In this document: piece after piece, positions 15,595 to 23,816 of the stretch
Layout of the letters: each line of letters opens with the position of its first letter
How positions within the stretch are numbered: the stretch's first letter is position 1
NCBI RefSeq assembly: GCF_030287445.1
Contig: NZ_JASVWB010000002.1
Coordinates: 3,162,001-3,226,000, forward strand
Direction of reading: 5' to 3'
Origin: Streptomyces sp. ALI-76-A
GTDB taxonomy: Bacteria; Actinomycetota; Actinomycetes; Streptomycetales; Streptomycetaceae
Length of the DNA: 64,000 nucleotides
The notes under the pieces: model-generated
Told to the model about the DNA's origin: nothing
The model's database searches: none
Seen by the model: the letters and a program-made list of their open reading frames with translations, nothing else
Made by a program: the position numbers and the translations under genes

Positions 15595-16619
15595 AGCAGC
15601 CACCACCCCACGAGCACACTGCTCGCCACCGCCACCACCCACGTCGCGGCCGAGAACCGCACCGCGAACGCCTTCCCGAACGTCCCCGTCTGAAGCGCGA
15701 TCAGCTTCAGGTCGACCACCGGCCCGACCACCATGAACGCCAGCCGGGCCGTCGGTGAGAAGCCGCTCAGCGAGGCGGCGACGAACGCGTCCGCCTCACT
15801 GCACACGCACAGCACCACCGCCAGGACGGCGAGCAGCAGCACCGACAGCCAGGCGGACCCGGTGAACACGTCGAGCACCGACCTCGGTACGACGATGTCG
15901 AAGGTCGCCGCGGCCGCCGCGCCCACCACCAAGAAGCCGCCCGCGTGCAGGAAGTCGTGCTGGAGCCCGGCCCGGAACGCACCCCAGCGGCCGCGGCCCG
16001 ACGGCCCCCCGGACGCCGTACGGACCCGTCCGGGAAGCCACTCCTCCCGGCCGAACCGCACCCACAGCCAGCCCATGACGACCGCGGTGGTGAGCGAGGC
16101 CAGCAGCCGGGCCGCGACCATCGCCGGGTCGCCGGGGAAGGCGATGGACGTGGCGATCAGCACGACCGGGTTGATCGCGGGCGCGGAGAGCAGGAAGGCG
16201 AGGGCGGCGGCCGGGGCGACCCCACGCCGCATCAGACTGTCGGCAACCGGCACCGAGGCGCACTCACAGCCCGGCAGGACGACGCCGGCCGCACCGGCGA
16301 CGGGCACGGCCAGCGCCGGACGGCGGGGCAGGACGCGGCTGAAGACCCGCTCCGGCACGAAGGCGCCGATCGCCGCCGACACGAGCGTGCCGAGCATCAG
16401 GAACGGCACGCCCTGGACGACCACCGCCGTGAACACCGTCCACCAGGCGGCCACCGGCGGGGTGTAGAGGTCCAGGGCGAGCAGCGGGCCGAGGACCGCG
16501 CCGACCGTGACGATGACGATCAGGGCGAGGCCGCCCAGCACCACGTGCACGAGAGTGCGGACGGCCGACACCGTCCCGTCGGCCGGTCCCCGCACCCGCT
16601 CGTGACTGCCCTGGCTCAC
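15591..16619 (-). CDS. DUF318/YraQ-family permease
   Basis: A 342-residue permease with 8-9 membrane helices. It carries the family hallmark cysteine motif PGCECASVPVADSLMRRG (near residue 110) and a second pair CVCSEADAFVAASL in the C-terminal half. GTG 16619 is chosen because AAGGGG lies 6-7 nt upstream; the longer frame from 16763 enters the ATPase relic. It forms a two-gene operon with the TIGR03943 protein. The substrate is not established; the neighbourhood (ArsR regulator, His-tailed exporter) hints at metal or metalloid transport. Confidence 0.83.
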   Translation of the reverse strand: MSQGSHERVRGPADGTVSAVRTLVHVVLGGLALIVIVTVGAVLGPLLALDLYTPPVAAWWTVFTAVVVQGVPFLMLGTLVSAAIGAFVPERVFSRVLPRRPALAVPVAGAAGVVLPGCECASVPVADSLMRRGVAPAAALAFLLSAPAINPVVLIATSIAFPGDPAMVAARLLASLTTAVVMGWLWVRFGREEWLPGRVRTASGGPSGRGRWGAFRAGLQHDFLHAGGFLVVGAAAAATFDIVVPRSVLDVFTGSAWLSVLLLAVLAVVLCVCSEADAFVAASLSGFSPTARLAFMVVGPVVDLKLIALQTGTFGKAFAVRFSAATWVVAVASSVLVGWWLL

Positions 16620-16744
16620 CGTGCCCCTTGTTTCCCGCCTCGCCCGTCCGGTCCGCGCCACCGTAGCGCCCGCCGGAGGCCGGGGCGGCGGCAGGTGACG
16701 TCGACCCGTCGCGGAGCGGCGTCGGGCAGGTCCCGACGGCGGCG

Positions 16745-17100
16745 GCCGGGACGCGTCGAGCATCGCGGTCGTCTCGTCGCAGATCAGCCGGCGTGGGGCA
16801 GGACGAGCGCGCGGGCGAGGCCGGCGCGCTGGAGCCGGCCGTCGCTGACCTCGTGGGGGCGGCGGTGCAGCAGGTCAACCGTCAGGCCGACGGATCGGGC
16901 CAGTTCGAGGACCCGTTCGGCCGCTTCCGTACGGCGGCCCGTGGCGCGCAGCGGCTCGGCGATGAGGTCGGTGAGCCGCAGGCGGGGATCCGCGGAGAGC
17001 CTGGGCAGCTGGAAGACGACGCCGAAGGCGGTGCGCAGCGCGCTCGGGGCGACGTGCCGCCAGCGCCGTACGGGCCGGCCGTCGATCGACCACCAGGTCC
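16745..17100 (-). pseudogene. Frameshifted, truncated ABC-transporter ATPase (peptide/nickel type)
   Basis: Reading minus from about 17098 gives TWWSIDGRPVRRWRHV, then LRTAFGVVFQLPRLSADPRLRLTDLIAEPL (Q-loop region), then the signature-like VSDGRLQRAGLARALVL, and a stop. One frame over, the protein resumes as RLICDETTAMLDAS, an intact Walker B/D-loop. The pieces abut in the right order and need one frameshift near 16790. Walker A and everything before the Q-loop are missing: the adjacent gene begins right there. The H-loop is also gone. It resembles the second ATPase of Opp/Nik-type importers and is clearly inactive. Confidence 0.75.
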
Positions 17101-17105
17101 CTGCT

Positions 17106-17543
17106 TCATCGCTCCGACGGGCTGGGAGCGGTGCACAGTGCCCAGATCACGAACCCGTTGATGACGATCAGGACGACGGCCCAGAACGGCGCGTAGGGGA
17201 GCCAGAGGAAGTTCGCCAGCATGGCCAGACCGGCCAGCGCCACGCCGACGACCCTGGCCCAGGTGGCGCCCCGGAACAGGGCCGCGCCGGCGAGAGTGAT
17301 GACGACGCCCATGATCAGGTGGATCCAGCCCCATCCGGTGAGATCGAACTCGAACACGTAGTTGCGGGTGGCGACGAACACATCGTCATCGGCGATGGCG
17401 GCGATGCCCGCGAAGAGCGTCATCAGACCACCGAAGATCATCAGAACGCCCGCGAAGACCAGCCATCCGCTGCCGCCACCGGTCCTGGCCGGACTCCGCA
17501 CCGCCGTACCAGAACGGCGCTCACCCACATGACTGGTCATCAT
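17106..17543 (-). CDS. DUF7144-like four-helix membrane protein
   Basis: A 145-residue protein with four hydrophobic helices (WLVFAGVLMIFGGLMTLFAGIAAI, WGWIHLIMGVVITLAGAALF, WARVVGVALAGLAMLANF, FWAVVLIVINGFVIWAL). The WGWIHLIMG signature and the Asp/Tyr-rich first loop are common in a family of small Streptomyces membrane proteins of unknown role, often expressed under osmotic or cell-envelope stress. ATG 17543 follows GGAGGAG; an ATG one codon later is also possible. Its 3' end abuts the ATPase relic. Confidence 0.8.
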   Translation of the reverse strand: MMTSHVGERRSGTAVRSPARTGGGSGWLVFAGVLMIFGGLMTLFAGIAAIADDDVFVATRNYVFEFDLTGWGWIHLIMGVVITLAGAALFRGATWARVVGVALAGLAMLANFLWLPYAPFWAVVLIVINGFVIWALCTAPSPSER

Positions 17544-17706
17544 CGGCTCCTCCGTGTCGTAGGACCCCGCGCCGCCACACGTTCGCGTTCCGCCGGGGCT
17601 GCTTCCAATCTCGTCCCGTCAGGCGCCCCGCGCACCTCGGGATCCTCGGACGGCAGCTCTCGACGCGCGACCCGCGCACCATCCGTGCAGGCCAGGGCGG
17701 GTGGAA

Positions 17707-18000
17707 CTAGGCATGTGGCCGTTTTGCGTGCCGGTCCGCATGCCGGCCCGCGTATCGGTCCTGGCGTCTGCGCACGGTGAAGGCACACGCGAGCATGCCG
17801 AGACCCCAGGCGATGAGCAGGGCGCCCCACAGCGGCATGGTCACCTTCGGAACGAGCAGGCGGATCTCGACGTGCGCGCGGTTCTCGAAGATGAAGACCA
17901 GAGCGATCGCGGTGATCAGAACGAACGGAGTGAGGCGGCGGACACCGGGGCGGGAAAGGAACGGTGTGTGCGGCTGTGGGTCTGTGCCGGTTCGAGCCAT
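17707..18000 (-). CDS. LapA-domain small membrane protein
   Basis: A 97-residue protein with two membrane helices (LTPFVLITAIALVFIFENRAHVEIRLLVP and WGALLIAWGLGMLACAF) in the LapA (DUF1049) arrangement, and a basic, histidine-rich C-terminal tail (RYAGRHADRHAKRPHA). ATG 18000 follows GGGAGAG; the open frame continues far upstream but with unnatural composition. Function in Streptomyces is unknown. Confidence 0.82.
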   Translation of the reverse strand: MARTGTDPQPHTPFLSRPGVRRLTPFVLITAIALVFIFENRAHVEIRLLVPKVTMPLWGALLIAWGLGMLACAFTVRRRQDRYAGRHADRHAKRPHA

Positions 18001-18095
18001 GAGATGTCTCTCCCTCACGTGTCCCCTTCGTCCAGCGTCCTCTCCCAGCACGCGGCTCGCTACCGAAGGAGCCACCGGCCCGAGGCCGCGGCGGC

Positions 18096-18746
18096 TCACA
18101 GCGAAGGGTGGGGCAGGGCTCGCAGGCGGGCGGTGGCGGCGGTCCCCGACTCCGCCGCACGGCCGGAAAAGGCACCGGGCCGACATTGGGTGGCGCCGGC
18201 TCGGAGGGGTCTCGAACCTGCCCTCGGCGGATTCCCCGTCCAGCGCCCAGTCGGGGCTCGGCCGCGTGGTCCTGCGCCGTGCAGGAGTGTGTTGATGACG
18301 AGTGCGGCCGGCGCGTCGGGATCCTGTGCGGCCGGGTCCCGGTCCGCGCCGGGCCTGTCGAGGGCCTCGCTCAGGAGCGCGTAGTACACCTGCCGCGTCC
18401 AGTCCAGGTCCGCGTCCGGGGCGAGGATTCCCTCACTCCGCGCGCTGGTCAGGAGTTCGACGGTGTACCTGTCGATCTCGGCCCAGAGGGCGGCCGCGGT
18501 CTCGGTGTGGGCGGTGGCGTGACTGAGGGTGGAGCGCCAGGTGTTCTTGACCCGCAGGACGTTCGCGGTCACCCGGTACAGGGTCACGAGCGCGGGAGCG
18601 GAGTTGGGCCGCACCTCCCCGATGGCGTCGAGGAGCCGCTGCTTCGCGGAGACGGCGAGCGCCTCCAGCAGCGCCTGCCGGTTCGCGACTTCGCCGCTCG
18701 CACCCGCTTCCCGTACGCCGACGAAGTCGTCGTCGACCGGCCGCAC
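18096..18746 (-). pseudogene. TetR-family regulator relic A (HTH lost)
   Basis: The frame gives NRQALLEALAVSAKQRLLDAI, then an all-helical ligand domain through LTSARSEGILAPDADLDWTRQVYYALLSEAL and LVINTLLHGAG, which is the middle and end of a TetR regulator. What should precede NRQALLEAL is a helix-turn-helix ending in a TLYRHFP-type motif, but the sequence is REAGASGEVA, with only GADVR and AGVGLG-like scraps further upstream across frames. The C-terminus reads through into low-quality sequence. I interpret it as a decayed gene; a functional short protein is less likely. Confidence 0.6.
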
Positions 18747-18851
18747 CGCTACCTCGCAGCCACCGAGACCGACGCCCGCACGGACGTCCGCCCCGCCCGT
18801 CAGCGCGAGCGCGGCGAGGAGGCGAGCACGCGAGACAGCTCCAGTTCCAGG

Positions 18852-19090
18852 TCAGTTGTGACCCGCGTCCGGCGCCGCATCGGCGGCCGGACCGGCGCGG
18901 AGCACGGCCCTGTAGAGGGCGTCATGCCGGGGTGAGGCGGGCAGGGTGCCGCGGGCGGGGGCCTCGAAGGACTGGATGAACAGGGCGACAACGCGGCGCC
19001 GGGCGCCGGGGGCGGCGTCGCCGGTGGCGTTGACGACACCGGCGTTGGCCATGTGCAGCAGCACCAGGTCCGAGGACCGGTGGCGCCGCC
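18852..19090 (-). pseudogene. TetR-family regulator relic B (C-terminal end only)
   Basis: The minus frame reads SSDLVLLHMANAGVVNATG, then RRVVALFIQSFEAPARGTLP, ending SPRHDALYRAVLRAG. This is the last 60-70 residues of a common actinobacterial TetR subgroup. Nothing resembling the rest of the regulator precedes it. It is a separate relic from the one at 18096-18746, giving two eroded TetR genes in tandem. Confidence 0.6.
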
Positions 19091-19441
19091 CTCGCTGCTG
19101 GTCCGGTAGGCGGCTGGCCGCGCCAAGGACGTCCACCCGATGCCCACGCAACAGGCATATCGGACAAGGAATCGCCCCGGAGACACCGTCGGCCCGGACA
19201 CGCCCGCGCAGCCTCGGCCCCTGGCATCGGGCCCTGGATCCTGGCATCGGCCCTGAGGGCAGCCGCCCAGACCGCGAGCGACACTCTCGATCATCTACTC
19301 AGCCGCAGGTCGGATGGGCTGGATCTCCTCCGACCGCCGCCGGACCCCCAACCCACGAGCCGCGGATTCAGTCCGTTCAGGCGAAGTTGACGGTCCGGCA
19401 GGCCAAAAATGAACGTTTCGGCAGGTCAGAGGCCTGCATGG

Positions 19442-19515
19442 TGGGGCGGGTGGGACTCGAACCCACGGCCGACGGATTATGAGTCCGCTGCTCTAACCGG
19501 CTGAGCTACCGCCCC
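19442..19515 (-). tRNA. tRNA with CAT anticodon (Ile2 or elongator Met)
   Basis: A 74-nt cloverleaf on the minus strand: acceptor GGGGCGG/CCGCCCC with A73, D-arm TAGCTCAGCCGGTTAGAGC, anticodon loop CTCATAA (anticodon CAT), T-arm GTGGGTTCGAGTCCCAC. CCA is not encoded. The U/GG-rich body cannot by itself separate lysidine-modified tRNA-Ile2 from elongator tRNA-Met. Confidence 0.93.
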
Positions 19516-19660
19516 ATGCGGCGTGTCGCGTACACCTGTGCGCGCCGTCTGCCGCAGCATAGCCGCTCATACGATCTCCTGCTTCGGCATGGTCGACTTC
19601 GCACGGCGCCCACGGCCTTAGGACCGCGCAGCGCTCCGCACGGTTCCCCGGGACATGAAA

Positions 19661-19680
19661 AAGGACCCCTACGGGGTCCT
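19661..19680 (-). terminator. Intrinsic terminator after the tRNA-Asn pair
   Basis: On the minus strand AGGACCCC-GTA-GGGGTCCT is a perfect 8-bp stem with a 3-nt loop, followed by TTTTT. It begins 12 nt beyond the 3' end of the nearer tRNA-Asn, and is one of few terminators here with a real T-tract. Confidence 0.88.
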
Positions 19681-19691
19681 CGTTCAGCATG

Positions 19692-19764
19692 CTCTCCCGA
19701 CTGGACTCGAACCAGTAACCTGCCGGTTAACAGCCGGCTGCTCTGCCAATTGAGCTACGGAAGA
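19692..19764 (-). tRNA. tRNA-Asn (GTT), copy 1
   Basis: A 73-nt tRNA on the minus strand: acceptor TCTTCCG/CGGGAGA with G73, anticodon loop CTGTTAA (anticodon GTT). The body is identical to copy 2; only the acceptor stem differs. Confidence 0.95.
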
Positions 19765-19770
19765 TCGAAG

Positions 19771-19843
19771 CTCCCCCGACTGGACTCGAACCAGTAACCT
19801 GCCGGTTAACAGCCGGCTGCTCTGCCAATTGAGCTACGGAGGA
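19771..19843 (-). tRNA. tRNA-Asn (GTT), copy 2
   Basis: A 73-nt tRNA on the minus strand: acceptor TCCTCCG/CGGGGGA, anticodon GTT. It lies 6 nt upstream of copy 1 in transcript order, and the two share one terminator. Confidence 0.95.
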
Positions 19844-20001
19844 ACGCCTCGTTGCATCGAACGTTGCTCCCTGGGTATTCGCCAGGGGGCGGGCGCTCTC
19901 TGCGACACATACATTAGCGCAAGCAGGGGGGTGCTCCGCCAATCGGTTCCCCCCGGCACCGACACCACGCCTTGGACCAACACACGGGAAGGGTGGCCGC
20001 C

Positions 20002-20307
20002 ATGCGCTACCGGCTCACGTTCGTCGTCGGGCTCGCTCTGGGTTACGTGCTGGGCACGAAGGCCGGACGCGAGCGCTACGAGCAGTTGAAGAAATCCGCG
20101 CGTCAGGTCGCGCAGAACCCCGCCGTCCGCAACAGCGCCGAGTCGGCCGCCCAGCAGGGCCGCCAGTTCGCGGGCAAGGCGTACCAGGCGGTGAGCGACA
20201 AGGTCGGCGACCGGGTCCCGGACTCGGTGGCCCAGCGCGTGCGGTCCCTGCGCGAGCGCAACACGAACGGCACCGCCGAGGACGACTGGGGCACGAGCAA
20301 CCCGTAG
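20002..20307 (+). CDS. Small YtxH-like protein
   Basis: A 101-residue protein with an N-terminal membrane-seeking segment (LTFVVGLALGYVLGTKAGRERYEQLKKSARQV) matching YtxH-like proteins. A long amphipathic helical region rich in Ala, Gln and Lys/Arg follows, with an acidic tail. ATG 20002 follows AAGGG. It is widespread in actinobacteria; function unknown. It stands alone after the tRNA genes. Confidence 0.82.
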   Translation: MRYRLTFVVGLALGYVLGTKAGRERYEQLKKSARQVAQNPAVRNSAESAAQQGRQFAGKAYQAVSDKVGDRVPDSVAQRVRSLRERNTNGTAEDDWGTSNP

Positions 20308-20480
20308 GGGGCCTCCACGACACCGGGGACACCCCCTCCCGCAGGGATGCGGGGCTGTGACATGTGCGGCTCCGCCGCGCGGGCGCGACCAGCCAGGACG
20401 CGCCCGCGACCGTCACTTCGCCCGCACCCCTGCGGCGCCCGTGGCCCGGACCGGTGCGGCAGTACGGCAGAATTTTGGCC

Positions 20481-21932
20481 ATGGGGATAGTCGCCGGGTT
20501 GGACAGTTCGCCCGAATTCACTCGTATCGTCGTCTGCGACACGGACACCGGTGCCGTGCTCAGGCAGGGCTATGCGCCGCATCCGATGGAGAACGCCGAC
20601 AGCGGACGGCCCTCCGACGTCGATCCGCAGGCCTGGCTGCTGTCCCTCGGTGAAGCCGCCGGCGGCGGGCTGCTGGAAGGCGTGCAGGCCATCGGCGTGT
20701 CCGCGCAGCAGAACGCGGTGGTGCCGCTGGACTCCCAGGGCAACACGGTGCGGCCGGCGATGGTCGGCGGTGACAAGCGGGCCCAGGTCGCGGCGGCCGA
20801 TCTGGCCGACGCGCTCGGCGGGCGCGAGGCGTGGGCGCAGGCGGTGGGCTGTGTGCCGCAGGCCGCGCAGCCGGTGACCAAGCTGCGCTGGCTCGCCAGG
20901 ACCGAGCCCGACGCCGCCCAGCGCACCGCCGTGCTCCTCCAGGCCCACGACTGGCTGGTGTGGCAGTTGCTCGGCCGGCCGGTGAGAAGAACCACGGACC
21001 GCGGTGGCGCCTCCGGGACCGGGTACTGGTCGGCCGCCACCGGTGGCTACCGGCCCGATCTCGTCGAGCTGGCGCTCGGTCACCAGGTGATGCTGCCCGA
21101 GGTGATCGGTCCCGCCGACGCGGCCGGTACGACCCCCGAGGGGCTGCTGATCTCCGCCGGGACCGGCGAGACGATGGCCGCCGCCTTCGGGCTGGGGATC
21201 GGGCTGGGCGACGCGGTGGTGTCGCTCGGCGCCTCCGGGTCCGTGATGGCCGTGCACCCCGAGGCGCTCGTCGACCAGAGCGGGATGATCACCTCCCTGG
21301 CCGACGCGACCGGGATGCACCTGCCCGTCGTCACCACGCTGAACGCCGTACGGACCCTGCGCGGGGCCTCCGAGATGCTCGGGCTGGGCGACCTGGAGAG
21401 TCTGTCGGAGCTGGCGATGAAGTCGACGCCGGGGGCTCACGGACTCGTCCTCCTCCCCTATCTGGAGGGGGAGCGGACGCCCCAGCTGCCGCACGCCGCC
21501 GGGACGCTGTCCGGGCTGCGGCGGGAGTCGATGCGGCCGGAGCATCTGGCGCGGGCCGCGTTCGAGGGCATGCTGTGCGGGCTCGCCGACGCGCTCGACG
21601 TGCTGCGCGGGCGCGGTGTGGACGTGCGGCGGGTCTTCCTGCTCGGGCCGGCCGCCGAGCTGCCCGCCGTGCAGGCCTCGGCGCCCGCGCTGTTCGGCGC
21701 GCAGGTCGTCGTGCCGCAGCCCGCGGACTACGCGGCGATCGGGGCCGCCCGGCAGGCCGCCTGGGCGCTCGGGGTGTCGCAGGGCACCCTGGACCCGCGC
21801 AACCCGCCGGCCTGGCAGGGCGCGGCGGCGCAGGTGCTGGAGCCCGGCGAGGAGCTGGCGGTGGGGCAGGCGGTGCGGCAGCAGTTCGTGTCGGTGCGGG
21901 AGCAGACACATCCGGGGGCGTTCCGGCCGTAG
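20481..21932 (+). CDS. FGGY-family carbohydrate kinase (xylulokinase-like)
   Basis: A 483-residue sugar kinase: N-terminal AGLDSSPEFTRIVVCDTDTG (phosphate-1 loop, DSS in place of the DxGT consensus), SAQQNAVVPLD, ATTGGYRPD, a C-terminal domain beginning ISAGTGETMAAAFG, and LPYLEGERTP near residue 330, close to the xylulokinase PYLxGERTP motif. The substrate is a pentulose or related polyol; xylulose is the best guess. ATG 20481 has a weak binding site. No sugar transporter or isomerase gene is adjacent. Confidence 0.85.
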   Translation: MGIVAGLDSSPEFTRIVVCDTDTGAVLRQGYAPHPMENADSGRPSDVDPQAWLLSLGEAAGGGLLEGVQAIGVSAQQNAVVPLDSQGNTVRPAMVGGDKRAQVAAADLADALGGREAWAQAVGCVPQAAQPVTKLRWLARTEPDAAQRTAVLLQAHDWLVWQLLGRPVRRTTDRGGASGTGYWSAATGGYRPDLVELALGHQVMLPEVIGPADAAGTTPEGLLISAGTGETMAAAFGLGIGLGDAVVSLGASGSVMAVHPEALVDQSGMITSLADATGMHLPVVTTLNAVRTLRGASEMLGLGDLESLSELAMKSTPGAHGLVLLPYLEGERTPQLPHAAGTLSGLRRESMRPEHLARAAFEGMLCGLADALDVLRGRGVDVRRVFLLGPAAELPAVQASAPALFGAQVVVPQPADYAAIGAARQAAWALGVSQGTLDPRNPPAWQGAAAQVLEPGEELAVGQAVRQQFVSVREQTHPGAFRP

Positions 21933-22082
21933 CGGAATGTGAGAGACCGGTAGGAGCCGTACCGATGAGGCGGGACGAAGCACTGCTGTCGGCTTAATCG
22001 GTTGAGGTAACGCGGGTGGAGTGTCCGACGATAGGGGCCAGGGGCAACCAACCGCCCCACCGCCGACTCCGAGAGACACAGC

Positions 22083-23816
22083 GTGCTCATACGACTGCTG
22101 CGGACCTATCTCAGGCCCTACAGGAAACCCATCGCCCTGCTGGTGCTGCTGCAACTCCTGCAGACCTGCGCCAGCCTCTACCTGCCCACGCTGAACGCGG
22201 ACATCATCGACAACGGTGTCGTGACCGGGGACACCGGCTACATCCTGAACTACGGCGCCGTGATGATCGGCGTCTCGCTGGTGCAGGTCGTGTGCAACAT
22301 CGGTGCCGTGTACTACGGCGCCAGGACCGCCTCGGCGCTCGGCCGGGACGTACGGGGCGCCGTCTTCGACCGGGTGCAGTCCTTCTCGGCCCGGGAGGTC
22401 GGCCAGTTCGGCGCGCCCTCGCTGATCACCCGTACGACCAATGACGTCCAGCAGGTCCAGATGCTGGCCCTGATGACGTTCACGCTGATGGTGTCGGCGC
22501 CCATCATGTGCGTGGGCGGGATCGTGCTGGCGCTCGGCCTGGACGTACCGCTGTCCGGGGTACTGGTCGCGGTCGTCCCGGTGATGGGCGTCTGTGTGAC
22601 GCTGATCATCCGCCGGCTGCGTCCGCTGTTCCGGTCCATGCAGGTGCGGCTGGACACGGTGAACCGGGTGCTGCGCGAGCAGATCACCGGCAACCGGGTC
22701 ATCCGGGCGTTCGTGCGCGACGAGTACGAGCAGCAGCGGTTCCGGAAGGCCAACGCCGACCTGACCGACATGGCGATGGGCACCGGCAACCTGCTGGCGC
22801 TGATGTTCCCCATGGTGATGACGGTGGTGAACCTGTCGTCGATCGCCGTGGTGTGGTTCGGCGCGCACCGCATCGACGGCGGCCAGATGCAGATCGGTGA
22901 TCTGACCGCGTTCCTCGCCTATCTGATGCAGATCGTGATGTCCGTGATGATGGCCACCTTCATGTTCATGATGGTGCCGCGCGCGGAGGTGTGCGCCGAG
23001 CGCGTCGAGGAGGTGCTGGACACCTCCTCCAGCGTGGTCCCACCGGCCGCCCCGGTGCGGGAGCTGCGCCGGCACGGGCATCTGGAGCTGCGGGGCGCCG
23101 GGTTCCGCTACCCGGGGGCCGAGGAGCCGGTGCTGAAGTCGGTCGACCTGGTGGCGCGGCCGGGTGAGACGACCGCCGTGATCGGCTCCACCGGCAGCGG
23201 CAAGTCCACGCTGCTGGGGCTGGTGCCGAGGCTGGTCGACGCGACCGACGGGGAGGTGCTCGTCGACGGCGTGGACGTGGCGACCATCGACCCGGTCCTG
23301 CTGGCGCGGACGGTCGGGATGGTGCCGCAGAGGCCGTACCTGTTCGCGGGCACGGTCGCGACCAACCTGCGCTACGGCAACCCCGACGCCACCGACGAGG
23401 AGCTGTGGCACGCGCTGGACGTGGCGCAGGCCAAGGACTTCGTCGAGCGGCTGGAGGGCGGGCTCGACGCGCCGATCGCGCAGGGCGGCACCAACGTGTC
23501 GGGCGGTCAGCGGCAGCGGCTCGCCATCGCCCGCACCCTCGTGCGGCGGCCGGAGATCTACCTCTTCGACGACTCCTTCTCCGCGCTGGACTACGCCACC
23601 GACGCGGCCCTGCGGGCGGCGCTCGCCCAGGAGACCGCCGAGGCGACCGTCGTGATCGTCGCCCAGCGGGTGTCCACCATCCGCGACGCCGACCGGATCG
23701 TCGTCCTCGACGAGGGCCGGGTCGTCGGCACCGGCACCCACCGCGAACTGATGGCGGACAACGAGACCTACCGGGAGATCGTGCTCTCCCAGCTGACGGA
23801 AGCGGAGGCTGCCTGA
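22083..23816 (+). CDS. ABC exporter half-transporter with degenerate ATP site
   Basis: A 577-residue type IV exporter subunit: six membrane helices (about 1-305) and an ATPase domain (about 335-577) with Walker A GSTGSGKST, signature VSGGQRQRLAIAR and Walker B IYLFDDSFSALD. The catalytic glutamate after Walker B is aspartate, and the switch histidine is glutamine (VIVAQRVST), so this half makes the non-hydrolysing composite site. GTG 22083 opens the operon. Its stop overlaps the ATG of the partner by 1 nt (TGATG). Substrate (drug or lipid) unknown. Confidence 0.9.
   Translation: MLIRLLRTYLRPYRKPIALLVLLQLLQTCASLYLPTLNADIIDNGVVTGDTGYILNYGAVMIGVSLVQVVCNIGAVYYGARTASALGRDVRGAVFDRVQSFSAREVGQFGAPSLITRTTNDVQQVQMLALMTFTLMVSAPIMCVGGIVLALGLDVPLSGVLVAVVPVMGVCVTLIIRRLRPLFRSMQVRLDTVNRVLREQITGNRVIRAFVRDEYEQQRFRKANADLTDMAMGTGNLLALMFPMVMTVVNLSSIAVVWFGAHRIDGGQMQIGDLTAFLAYLMQIVMSVMMATFMFMMVPRAEVCAERVEEVLDTSSSVVPPAAPVRELRRHGHLELRGAGFRYPGAEEPVLKSVDLVARPGETTAVIGSTGSGKSTLLGLVPRLVDATDGEVLVDGVDVATIDPVLLARTVGMVPQRPYLFAGTVATNLRYGNPDATDEELWHALDVAQAKDFVERLEGGLDAPIAQGGTNVSGGQRQRLAIARTLVRRPEIYLFDDSFSALDYATDAALRAALAQETAEATVVIVAQRVSTIRDADRIVVLDEGRVVGTGTHRELMADNETYREIVLSQLTEAEAA

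Noticed and set aside
20103..23741. 1212-codon minus-strand open frame across the FGGY kinase and ABC genes
   Set aside because: It is the antisense shadow of high-GC genes with clear domain motifs on the plus strand; its own translation is His/Arg/Gly-rich and matches no family.
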